From Streptomyces cellulosae (GTDB lineage Bacteria > Actinomycetota > Actinomycetes > Streptomycetales > Streptomycetaceae), in assembly GCF_000721105.1 (NCBI RefSeq), contig NZ_JOEV01000041.1, positions 1 through 64,000 of the forward strand: 64,000 nt of DNA. The letters run 5' to 3'. The notes under the pieces are model-generated. The model did no database searches. It was not told the origin of the DNA and saw only the letters and a program-made list of their open reading frames with translations. Shown here piece by piece: positions 6,959-14,621 of this stretch. The translations under genes were made by a program, and so were the position numbers. How positions within the stretch are numbered: the stretch's first letter is position 1; every line of letters begins with the position of its first letter.

Positions 6959-9007
6959 ATGGCACGCCGTACCCGCAGCAGACGGTACCTCGGAGCAGCC
7001 GCCCTGACGGCCCTGGCCACCGGGGCCGCCCTGCTCAGCGTCCCCGCGCAGGCACAGGCGGAGGCCGCCGCCTCCGTCACCGTGCAGCCGGACCCGTCGT
7101 ACAAGCAGGAGAAGTTCGAGGGCTGGGGTACCAGCCTGGTCTGGTTCGCCAACGCCACCGGCGACTACCCGCCCGCGATACGCGAGAAGCTCGCGAAGCT
7201 TCTGTTCGGCGACGACGGCCTCGCGCTGAACATCGCCCGGTACAACATCGGCGGCGGCAACGCACCCGACGTCAAGGACTACCTGCGCGCCGGCGGTGCC
7301 GTCGAGGGCTGGTGGAAGGCGCCCGCGGGCACCACCCGCGAGGACACCGACTGGTGGAGCGCCGACGACCCGGCCGACTGGAACAAGGACGCCGACGCCA
7401 CCCAGCGGTGGTGGGTGGACCGCATCAAGAAGGACATCACCCACTGGGAGGCGTTCAGCAACTCGCCGCCCTGGTTCATGACGGAGAGCGGTTACGTCTC
7501 CGGCGGATTCGATGCCAACAAGGACCAGTTGAAGTCCGACTCGGTCGACGACTTCGCCGCCTACCTGGCGGGGGCGACCAAGCGGCTGGAGAAGGCTGAG
7601 GGCATCAAGGTCGACACGGTCGACCCGTTCAACGAGCCCAACACCGGCTACTGGGGCACCAAGTTGGGCGCGGACGGTGAGCCGGTCGGCGGCCGTCAGG
7701 AGGGCGCGCACATCGGCCCCGAGCTCCAGCAGAAGGTGCTGGCCGCGCTGGCGCCCGCGCTGAAGAAGGCGAAGGTCAGGTCGGAGATCTCGGCGATGGA
7801 CGAGACCAACCCGTCGATCTTCGCGCAGAACTGGAACACCTACTCGCAGGCGTCGCGCGACCTCGTCGACCAGATGAACGTCCACACCTACGGCACCGGG
7901 CAGCGCACCACGGTCCGGGACCTGGCCAAGGCGGCGGACAAGCCGCTGTGGATGAGCGAGGTCGAGGGCGACTGGGGCGACGGCCAGAGCTTCACCGACA
8001 TGCGGCCGGGTCTCGGGCTCGCCCAGCAGATCGTCAACGACCTGCGGGAACTGGAGCCCAGCGCCTGGGTGTTCTGGCAGCCGGTCGAGGACTACGACAA
8101 CATGAAGCCGGGCGGCGAGTCCGCCAAGGGCGGCAACTGGGGCAGCATCCAGCTCCCGTTCAGCTGCACCTCGAAGGACACCCTGGAGTCCTGCCCGATC
8201 TTCACGAACACGAAGTTCGACACGGCTCGTAACTTCACGCACTTCATCAAGCCCGGCGACAAGCTGATCAAGGTGAACGACACCTCCAGCGCCGCCGCCG
8301 TGACCGCGAACGGCAAGGGCGTCTCGCTCGTCCACGTCAACAGCACCACCGCGCCCCGCACGGTCACCATCGACCTGTCGAAGTTCCGCACCATCAGCCG
8401 TGGCGCGACCGTCACCCCGGTCGTCACCAGCGCCGACGGCAAGCTCCAGCCGCAGGCCCCGATCAAGGTCGGCGACCGCCAGGCGACCTTCACCGTGCCC
8501 GCCCAGTCGGTGACCTCGTTCGCCGTCAAGGGTGTCTCCGGTGTCGCGAAGGACGCCGCCCTGCTGAGCAAGGGCCACACCTACACCCTGACCGGCGTCC
8601 AGAGCGGCAAGGCGGTCACCGTCGCCGCGAACGGCACGAACCTGGTTCTCGGCACGGGCAACGGCACCACCGCCCAGCAGTGGCGGCTCAGCGCGCGCCA
8701 CGGCGAGACCGGCGCCCGCCAGCGGTACGTCTTCAGCAACCCGGCCGAAGGCAAGCGGCTGGCCGTCCGGGACAACGTGCCCGTGGTGGAGCCCGACACG
8801 GGTGACCGGGACCCCGCCACCGAGTGGATCATGTCGACCACCGGTGACGGCACCTGGACCCTGGTCAACGCGGCCACCGGACGCGTCCTGGAGGTCGGCG
8901 GCCAGGCCACGAACGAGGGCGCGGCCGTCACCACCTGGCAGCCCAACTCCGGCTCCAACCAGCGCTGGACGGTCACGGACGTGACCGACGAGGCGGCGGG
9001 CGACTAG
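6959..9007 (+). CDS. Secreted GH30 endo-beta-1,6-galactanase-like enzyme with ricin-type lectin domain
   Basis: A 682-residue secreted glycosidase. A signal peptide ends near residue 36 (VPAQAQAEA). The catalytic barrel runs to about residue 430; the acid/base Glu is E226 in DPFNEPNTGYWG and the nucleophile is E334 in WMSEVEGDWG. A GH30-type beta domain follows (about 430-535), then a ricin-type beta-trefoil (about 540-680) with QQW and QRW repeats for carbohydrate binding. The overall layout matches the Streptomyces endo-beta-1,6-galactanases acting on type II arabinogalactan, but beta-1,6 specificity is inferred from family resemblance and from the GH42 neighbour. ATG 6959 follows a GGGAG site. 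A strong terminator closes the cluster. Confidence 0.85.
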   Translation: MARRTRSRRYLGAAALTALATGAALLSVPAQAQAEAAASVTVQPDPSYKQEKFEGWGTSLVWFANATGDYPPAIREKLAKLLFGDDGLALNIARYNIGGGNAPDVKDYLRAGGAVEGWWKAPAGTTREDTDWWSADDPADWNKDADATQRWWVDRIKKDITHWEAFSNSPPWFMTESGYVSGGFDANKDQLKSDSVDDFAAYLAGATKRLEKAEGIKVDTVDPFNEPNTGYWGTKLGADGEPVGGRQEGAHIGPELQQKVLAALAPALKKAKVRSEISAMDETNPSIFAQNWNTYSQASRDLVDQMNVHTYGTGQRTTVRDLAKAADKPLWMSEVEGDWGDGQSFTDMRPGLGLAQQIVNDLRELEPSAWVFWQPVEDYDNMKPGGESAKGGNWGSIQLPFSCTSKDTLESCPIFTNTKFDTARNFTHFIKPGDKLIKVNDTSSAAAVTANGKGVSLVHVNSTTAPRTVTIDLSKFRTISRGATVTPVVTSADGKLQPQAPIKVGDRQATFTVPAQSVTSFAVKGVSGVAKDAALLSKGHTYTLTGVQSGKAVTVAANGTNLVLGTGNGTTAQQWRLSARHGETGARQRYVFSNPAEGKRLAVRDNVPVVEPDTGDRDPATEWIMSTTGDGTWTLVNAATGRVLEVGGQATNEGAAVTTWQPNSGSNQRWTVTDVTDEAAGD

Positions 9008-9033
9008 CTCCGTCCCGACGCCCGCGTAACCCG

Positions 9034-9072
9034 AGCTCTGCCGTACCGCCCCCACCGCGGTACGGCAGAGCT
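9034..9072 (+). terminator. Strong intrinsic-type terminator after the galactanase gene
   Basis: A perfect 16-bp stem, AGCTCTGCCGTACCGC (9034-9049) with GCGGTACGGCAGAGCT (9057-9072), has a 7-base loop and is followed by TCTTCGTG. It marks the end of the galactan operon. Confidence 0.85.
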
Positions 9073-9169
9073 TCTTCGTGGGCCGTTCGAGTGGTGCGCC
9101 GCCGGTCGCGGCCGTAGCGTCGGTGGCGGCGGACCAGCAGGACGCCGGGGCGAGCGGCGGGGAGCGGAC

Positions 9170-9637
9170 ATGCGCACACACGGGATGACCAAGGCGGCCA
9201 CGCTCTGTGCCGCCCTGGTGTGCGCGGCGTTGGCGGGCACAGCGTCCGCCGCCCCCGAGAAGGCGTCGTCCCCGCCCCGGGCCGCGGCACAGCGGGGATC
9301 GGAGCGCGTGCTGGTCGACTGTTCCTGGAAGGCCCGGGTGCGCCCGACGGACTTCGTGCTCGCCTGCGGCGACGGCAACAGCCGGCTCACCTCGCTGCGC
9401 TGGTCGCACTGGGGCGCCCACTCGGCGGTCGCCGAGGGCCGCAGCCTCGTCAACGACTGCGATCCGTACTGCGCGGCGGGCACCTTCCACTCGTATCCGG
9501 TCGTGGTCCGCCTGGAGCGTCCCGAACGGTGGAGCAGGCACCCGGACCTGCGGCACTACGCCCGGATGACGCTCACCTATCCCGAGGGCGGGCCGGAGCA
9601 CCTGGCGCGCGTGGTGACGTACCCGCTGTGGAGCTGA
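9170..9637 (+). CDS. Small secreted protein of unknown function
   Basis: A 155-residue protein with a signal peptide (cleavage near TASA-A, residue 24). The mature part carries four cysteines (VDCSW, LACGDG, CDPYC), enough for two disulfides, and has a compact beta-rich look: LTSLRWSHWG, FHSYPVVVRLERP and MTLTYPEGGP. I recognise this as a type of secreted protein often seen in Streptomyces but know no function for it. ATG 9170 has GGGAGCGG upstream. It lies after the terminator of the galactanase cluster, so it is probably an independent unit. The gap to the convergent gene at 9659 is 21 bases. Confidence 0.75.
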   Translation: MRTHGMTKAATLCAALVCAALAGTASAAPEKASSPPRAAAQRGSERVLVDCSWKARVRPTDFVLACGDGNSRLTSLRWSHWGAHSAVAEGRSLVNDCDPYCAAGTFHSYPVVVRLERPERWSRHPDLRHYARMTLTYPEGGPEHLARVVTYPLWS

Positions 9638-9658
9638 GCGGACCGACGGCGTACGACG

Positions 9659-10318
9659 TCAGAGGTCTTCCGTGCGGTGCACGACCAGGCTCGCCACCTC
9701 GAACGACAACGCGTCGGCGTCCGGTTCGGGCGGCGGGTGGTAGCGGCCGGCGCACACGGACAGGTTGACGATCAGGTACGCGTGCCAGTCGCGGCCCACT
9801 CCGCGCCCGTCGGAGAAGACCGGGGCGCCGTTCAGGGACCATGTCACGCAGGTCCTGCCGAACTCCACGGCCAGATCGATCCAGCCGCCGGGCCGCACGG
9901 CCGGGTCGCGGTGGTAACGGTGGCCGCCCCGGACGTGGTTGGACAGCTCCAGGAGGTCCGGATGGTCGGGGTGGTACTCGAACACGTCGATCTCCTGGTC
10001 GCCGTCGCGCCAGGTCCACACGGCCGGCCAGGCACCGGTTCCGGTGGGGAGCCGTACCCGGGTCTCCAGCCGGTCCCCCGTGCGGAGCGTGAAGCCCTCC
10101 TCGCTCTCCTCGGTGGTCAGCAGTCCGGTGTCCCAGAGGCCGTCGGGGCGGCGGGTGGCCCTGAAGACACCGCCGCGGGAGTAGGCGCGGTCGGCGACCA
10201 GGTGGTCGAGTTTGTCGTCGTCCGGGTTCACGGGGCCGCCGTCGGGATAGGCCCAGGAGCGGCCCGCGACCCATTGGCGGGCCGAGTCGAAATCGGCGGT
10301 GAAGACGGCTGGGGTCAC
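9659..10318 (-). CDS. GH16-like concanavalin-fold glycosidase without signal peptide
   Basis: A 219-residue protein with the GH16 active-site signature EIDVFE (in DGDQEIDVFEYHPDHP, about residue 100), where the first Glu would be nucleophile and the last the acid/base. WPAVWTW and the C-terminal beta strands (SFEVASLVVHR) fit the jelly-roll. I chose GTG 10318 because AGGAGA lies six bases upstream; longer starts run into low-complexity sequence. No signal peptide or membrane anchor is visible, which is odd for a family that usually attacks extracellular beta-glucans or galactans. It may act on imported oligosaccharides or be a non-catalytic relative. Confidence 0.7.
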   Translation of the reverse strand: MTPAVFTADFDSARQWVAGRSWAYPDGGPVNPDDDKLDHLVADRAYSRGGVFRATRRPDGLWDTGLLTTEESEEGFTLRTGDRLETRVRLPTGTGAWPAVWTWRDGDQEIDVFEYHPDHPDLLELSNHVRGGHRYHRDPAVRPGGWIDLAVEFGRTCVTWSLNGAPVFSDGRGVGRDWHAYLIVNLSVCAGRYHPPPEPDADALSFEVASLVVHRTEDL

Positions 10319-10454
10319 CGTCGGTCTCCTTGTCCCTCGACTGCGGTGGCGCCGGTTGTCCTCCCCCTGAGGGCCGCGCCCATGCGGTTCGGGCCCGGCA
10401 CCACCCGACGGAGTGAGCGGTGCGTACATCCGTGCGCCGCCGGTCGACGGGCTG

Positions 10455-11318
10455 TCAGGCCTCCTCGTCCGGCCGGTGCGGCATGAGGTCGGCGATCAGG
10501 CGATCGCTCGGTACGTCCGGGTCGTCCTTGTGGGCCTGCCAGCGGTCGAAGGTGTGCGCCGCGGCGTCCGCGAAGGTGCCGGGCAGGCCGCTGTCGCGCC
10601 ACGCCTCGGCGATCTCCCGCATCTCCGGCTCCCACCGCCAGGCCTTGGCACCCGCGCCGCCCAGTTGCTCGGGGCGGCCCAGCGGGGTGTCCGGCAGCAG
10701 GTGCGCGGCCAGGTCGCGGAGTTCGTCGAGGACGCCGTGGCCGGCGGCGAGGGCACCGGCCTCGGCGGCGAGCGCGTACGAGATCTTGTTGTAGGCGGCG
10801 AACGCCAGCTTGAGCGCAGACGCCCGGCCGATCGGGCCGGGCAGGACGACCGGGGTCAGCAGGGTGCCGTCGAACAGGGCCCGGACGGTCTCCACCGCGG
10901 TGTCGTCGCCCGAGAGGTACAGCCGGGTGGTGTCGGGCGTACGGGGAGGGGGCCCGGTGACACCGCCGTCGACGACCGTCGCCCCGTGGACCCGCATCAC
11001 CTCGCCGATCCGTGCCATGTGCCGGGGGCTGATCGCGTTGGCGTCGACGTAGACGCCGTCGAAGCCGGTGTCCGCGACCTGCTGGGCGACGTCGAGGGCG
11101 GCGGCCGGCGGGCACACGCTCAGGATCACCTCGCACCCGGCGGTCAGCTCCGCCATGCTGCGGGCCGCCGCGAGTCCCACGGCGGCGGCCCGCTCCCGGG
11201 TGGCGGCCGACCGTCCCTCCGCCAGCCACCGCACGGCGGCTCCGGCCGCCACGGCCTGCGCGGCCACCTCCGCTCCCATGGAGCCGGGGTGCACGATCCC
11301 CACGTTCGTTCGAACCAT
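10455..11318 (-). CDS. NAD(P)-binding dehydrogenase of the 6-phosphogluconate/3-hydroxyisobutyrate superfamily with DUF1932 domain
   Basis: A 287-residue protein. The N-terminal Rossmann fold opens with VGIVHPGSMGAEVA (the fingerprint is GxxxPGxMG rather than GxGxMG). VILSVCPPAAALDVA and the substrate-side VDANAISPRHM follow. The C-terminal helical half (from about residue 175, with SALKLAFAAYNKISYAL) resembles DUF1932, found in putative phosphogluconate dehydrogenases. The likely reaction is NAD(P)-dependent oxidation of a beta-hydroxyacid, but the substrate cannot be read from sequence. It stands alone, with a different-strand neighbour on neither side, and is 74 bases from the MFS gene, also on the minus strand. 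Confidence 0.82.
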   Translation of the reverse strand: MVRTNVGIVHPGSMGAEVAAQAVAAGAAVRWLAEGRSAATRERAAAVGLAAARSMAELTAGCEVILSVCPPAAALDVAQQVADTGFDGVYVDANAISPRHMARIGEVMRVHGATVVDGGVTGPPPRTPDTTRLYLSGDDTAVETVRALFDGTLLTPVVLPGPIGRASALKLAFAAYNKISYALAAEAGALAAGHGVLDELRDLAAHLLPDTPLGRPEQLGGAGAKAWRWEPEMREIAEAWRDSGLPGTFADAAAHTFDRWQAHKDDPDVPSDRLIADLMPHRPDEEA

Positions 11319-11392
11319 GCCGGGACCTTATCGCCGTGTTCGAGCCCTCTCGGAGCGGGGATCAGCCTGCCCGGCGAGCGCCGGCCCCGCCT

Positions 11393-12913
11393 TCACCCCT
11401 GACTCGCGTGTCCATGGCTGTGGGACACCTCGGGCGGGCACGGATCGCGGCGCGCCCTGCGGTCCCGCAGCCAGTCGCGCACCGCCAGCGCGAGCGCGCA
11501 CAGCACCGGCGCGATGCCACAGCCCACGGCGATCGCGACCGCCGACCGGTAGTCGTGGGCGTCGGCGCTGAGTACCAGGTAGAACAGGCCCGGCAGGGCT
11601 GCCGTACCGACCGCGCCGCCGAGCCGCTGTCCGGTCTGCAATGCTCCTCCCGCCGCGCCCGCCATCCGTACCGGGACCTCGCGCAGGGTCATGGTGACGT
11701 TGGGCGAGATGACGCAGCCGCTGCCCAGGCCGCCCACCAACAGGGCGGGGGCCGCCAGCCACGTCGCGAGGTCGGCGGGAGCGAGGCGAAGGCACAGGAC
11801 GGCACCGCCCAGTCCGAGAGCCACGGCGGTGAGCCCGCACACGGTCAGCAGCCGGCCCAGCCGCTCCACCAGCCTGCCGGCCACCACCGCGGCGAGCGCC
11901 GAGCCGAGAGCGAACGGTGTCACCGCCAGCCCAGAGGCCAGCGGCGAATACCCTTGCCCGTTCTGGAAGTAGAGGGCGAACACCAGCCACACCCCGCTGA
12001 AGCCGACGAAGTACAGGGTGGCGATGGCGGCCCCGGCGGCGTAGCCGCGGGCGGCGGTCACCAACCCGGGGTCGAGCAGGGGCTGTCCGCCGCGCGCGGC
12101 GACCCGCCGCTCCCAGCGGACGAAGGCCGCCAGGAGGGCAGCACCGACGAGGAAGAGCCACCACAGCTGTCGCACTCCTCCCGACTCGGCGAGCACGAGC
12201 GGCAGCATCAGGGCAAGGACTCCGCCGCCGAGGAGGGCGACGCCCGGCAGGTCGAGGCGTTCGCCGCGGCCGGGGGCGAGTTCCGGCAGCAGCCGCAGTC
12301 CCAGGACCAGCGCGAGCACGCCGACGGGGACATTGACGTAGAAGATCCAGCGCCAGCCCTGGGGCCCGTCCGCCAGGTTGAGGATCAGTCCGCCCACCAC
12401 CGGCCCGACGGCGCTGGAGATGCCGACGGTGGCGCCGAACAGGCCGAAGGCACGGCCCCGTTCGGCGCCGCGGAACATCTGCTGGATCAGGGCGGAGTTC
12501 TGCGGGGCGAGACAGCCCGCGGCGACGCCCTGGGCGAGCCGGGCCACGATCAGCAGCTCGATCGAGGGAGCCGCGCCCGCCGCCGCGCTGCACAGGACGA
12601 ACGCCGACAGCGCCAGCAGGAAGATACGGCGCCGGCCGATCGCGTCGCCCACGCGTCCCGCGGTGACCAGGACGAGGGCGAACGCGAGGGCGTATCCCGA
12701 GACCACCCACTGGATCGCGGGCGCGGAGGCGTGCAGGTCCCGCTGCATCGACGGCAGGGCCACGGCGACGATCGTCACGTCGAGCAGGCTCATGAAGCCG
12801 GCCACCAGGGTCACCCACAGGGCCTTCCACCGCCTGGGGTCGGATTCCTCGGCTCCCGCGGCCTGCTCCGTCGGGGTGCCGTCCCGGCCGTGCGCCTTCC
12901 TCTCGGTGCCCAC
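11393..12913 (-). CDS. MFS drug exporter, DHA2 (EmrB/QacA) family
   Basis: A 506-residue integral membrane protein with about 14 predicted helices, as usual for DHA2 proton-driven exporters. Visible motifs are LDVTIVAVALPSMQRDL in helix 1 (motif D1), GRVGDAIGRRRIFLL (motif A) and the proline/glycine-rich motif C in helix 5 (ISSAVGPVVGG). I start at GTG 12913 because GGAGAGGAG lies just upstream; an in-frame ATG at 12997 would add residues that run through the intergenic region. Tail residues are basic and cytosolic, ending in His-rich HSHGHASQG, which could bind metal. Substrate unknown; no regulator gene adjoins it. Confidence 0.88.
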   Translation of the reverse strand: MGTERKAHGRDGTPTEQAAGAEESDPRRWKALWVTLVAGFMSLLDVTIVAVALPSMQRDLHASAPAIQWVVSGYALAFALVLVTAGRVGDAIGRRRIFLLALSAFVLCSAAAGAAPSIELLIVARLAQGVAAGCLAPQNSALIQQMFRGAERGRAFGLFGATVGISSAVGPVVGGLILNLADGPQGWRWIFYVNVPVGVLALVLGLRLLPELAPGRGERLDLPGVALLGGGVLALMLPLVLAESGGVRQLWWLFLVGAALLAAFVRWERRVAARGGQPLLDPGLVTAARGYAAGAAIATLYFVGFSGVWLVFALYFQNGQGYSPLASGLAVTPFALGSALAAVVAGRLVERLGRLLTVCGLTAVALGLGGAVLCLRLAPADLATWLAAPALLVGGLGSGCVISPNVTMTLREVPVRMAGAAGGALQTGQRLGGAVGTAALPGLFYLVLSADAHDYRSAVAIAVGCGIAPVLCALALAVRDWLRDRRARRDPCPPEVSHSHGHASQG

Positions 12914-13067
12914 GCGGGCTCCTCTCCGCTCTCGGCTTCCTCCCCCCACGGGTGTCCCGTCCGGCACGGAACAGGCGACTTCACATTTCCCACACACTCA
13001 CGTCATGCACCCTTCACAAGCGAGGTAAGCTCCTTGAGCTCTGCTCGCACCACTGGGGGGATTTCCC

Positions 13068-13571
13068 ATGCGTATGCGCCATGTCCTGGCCTGCTCCGCC
13101 ACCGCCGTCGCCACCGGGCTGATAGCCGCCGTGGCGGCCGCGCCGGCCCAGGCCGCCGAGTACTCCTCGGCCCTGAAGCTCAAGGGCGTCCAGTACGACG
13201 CGCCCGGCTCGGACTCCAACAACTGCAGGACCGGCAACACCAAGAACGAGTACCTGACGATCAAGAACTACTCGTCCTCGGCGAACGTGAACCTCAAGGG
13301 ATACGTCGTCAAGGACGCCACCGGCAACAAGTTCACCTTCACCGCCAACCACACCCTGCAGCCCGGCGACTATGTGAAGCTGCGCGGCGGCAAGGGCACC
13401 GACTCCGACGCGAACAACGTCGTCTACCGCCAGAACTGCAACTTCATGTGGAACAACGACAAGGACACGATCTACTTCTACAAGCCCTCCGGCAGCCGGG
13501 CTGACGTGCACGCGTACACCAAGAGCGGCTCCGACCGCGACGGCAACGGCTACGTCAGCTTCCACGGCTGA
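13068..13571 (+). CDS. Secreted lamin-tail-domain (LTD) protein
   Basis: A 167-residue secreted protein. The signal peptide is cleaved after PAQAA (residue about 30). The mature part is a single lamin-tail immunoglobulin-like domain: KNEYLTIKNYSSSANVNL, then KGYVVKDATGNKFTF, the PGDYVKLRGGKG turn and NNDKDTIYFYKPSGSR. The two cysteines (NNCRTG and RQNCNF) probably pair. LTD proteins in bacteria often accompany extracellular nucleases or phosphatases, but this one has no catalytic domain, so a binding or adhesive role is more likely. ATG 13068 has GGGGGG upstream. Lower GC at some codons (AAG, AAC) reflects its Lys/Asn-rich composition. Confidence 0.85.
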   Translation: MRMRHVLACSATAVATGLIAAVAAAPAQAAEYSSALKLKGVQYDAPGSDSNNCRTGNTKNEYLTIKNYSSSANVNLKGYVVKDATGNKFTFTANHTLQPGDYVKLRGGKGTDSDANNVVYRQNCNFMWNNDKDTIYFYKPSGSRADVHAYTKSGSDRDGNGYVSFHG

Positions 13572-13606
13572 CAGGGCGTCACCGGGTTCTCGAATCCGCC
13601 GGCCTC

Positions 13607-13984
13607 TCAGACGGCGACGGCGAAGCCACGGTGGTCGTTGCAGCGCGCGGCGGGGGCCGGCGCACCGGCGGGGCTCCCCTGATGGGCCTTGAGGGCGACG
13701 CTCACCAGCGTCAGCAGCAGGTCGATGTCCGACTCGCACTCCAGGCGGACGGTCACCCAGGCGGAGCCGGGCACCAGACGGAGAGCGGTCGAGTTCTTCA
13801 GGTCGCCCCTCAGCCGCCAGATCGCCGCCGCCGACAGGTGCACGTCGGCCATCCGGCCCGAGTGGAAGTGCGCGATCTCGGCGCCGTCGGTGCGCAGGGC
13901 ACGGCCCGTGCCACAACTGGGCCGGGCCTCCACGAGGTCCGGCCAGTCGACCAGGCGGGTCATGGCCCGCGAGCCTGTCGTCAT
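13607..13984 (-). CDS. Luciferase-domain (DUF5519-like) small protein
   Basis: A 125-residue protein whose core, EIAHFHSGRMADVHLSA then GSAWVTVRLECESD, resembles the small luciferase domain family annotated as DUF5519. These proteins carry a conserved HxH-like IAHFH and a WV(T/R) strand; they are common in Actinobacteria and their biochemical role is not established. It converges with the lamin-tail gene, 35 bases apart. ATG 13984 is used; an internal ATG eight codons in is also possible. Family recognition is moderate. Confidence 0.65.
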   Translation of the reverse strand: MTTGSRAMTRLVDWPDLVEARPSCGTGRALRTDGAEIAHFHSGRMADVHLSAAAIWRLRGDLKNSTALRLVPGSAWVTVRLECESDIDLLLTLVSVALKAHQGSPAGAPAPAARCNDHRGFAVAV

Positions 13985-14130
13985 GGCTCCATCATGAAGA
14001 GCTCACCGGGCGGCCATCAAGGTTTGAGGGCAACGCAACCGGCCCGTAGCCGTAGCCTCACCGGCCCCGCGAAGCGCCTTTCGCGCCATGGCGGTCGGCT
14101 ACCCCACCCGCCGGCGGCGGCAGGACCGAG

Positions 14131-14174
14131 CCGGCCGGGTGGCCCCGCGTCTGACCGCGGGGCCACCCGGCCGG
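14131..14174 (-). terminator. Very strong 19-bp perfect hairpin
   Basis: CCGGCCGGGTGGCCCCGCG (14131-14149) pairs perfectly with 14156-14174 across the 6-base loop TCTGAC. It lies downstream of the minus-strand Cys-rich gene (stop at 14207), whose transcript it should end. Confidence 0.85.
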
Positions 14175-14206
14175 TCCGGCTCGGGCTGTCCGTCCTCTCC
14201 GCCCGG

Positions 14207-14413
14207 TCAGTTCACCCGTCCACCGTTACTGGCCTCCAGGCACTCCTGGAACCTGGCCATGCAGGGCAGACAGTGGCGGTCGGTTTCCGTCCCGGCGGAC
14301 CGTGGGGCACCGGACAGATCGGCACCGCACAGGCTGTTGCCCCGGTGCCGCTCGACCACGTGCCACACCGGCGCTCCCGTCTTCGTCTCCGGGCCTACGC
14401 ACATTTCGTACAT
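14207..14413 (-). CDS. Small Cys-rich protein, possible metal-binding
   Basis: A 68-residue protein, MYEMCVGPETKTGAPVWHVV..., with five cysteines. The C-terminal HCLPCMARFQECLE has a CxxC-x6-C pattern that could bind zinc or form disulfides. No signal peptide. ATG 14413 has GAAGGAG seven bases upstream, a strong site, which is why I prefer it to an in-frame ATG 13 codons earlier. Proteins of this appearance occur widely in Streptomyces without known function. It precedes a strong terminator and follows the MHS transporter on the same strand, 208 bases away. Confidence 0.65.
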   Translation of the reverse strand: MYEMCVGPETKTGAPVWHVVERHRGNSLCGADLSGAPRSAGTETDRHCLPCMARFQECLEASNGGRVN

Positions 14414-14621
14414 GGGACATCTCCTTCGACGGCTGCCTTCAGGAGACCGCATCCTCGGCCGGGTATCTCAGCGGGAACGCCATCCGTGTGAAGCCGACGC
14501 CCCAGCGGAGCAGCCCGAGGTGCGGGGCGGGCCGTAACGTGCGTCGGTTCCGGTGGTCGTCGCGGAAGGGGTGGCTCGCTGCCGTCGGCGTGCAGGACGC
14601 GTCCGGCACCCCCGCCAAGGC

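Noticed and set aside
6542..9601. Minus-strand open frame of over 1000 codons across the GH30 gene
   Set aside because: The plus strand encodes a complete GH30 enzyme with signal peptide and catalytic Glu residues. The opposite translation has no domain and no ribosome site.
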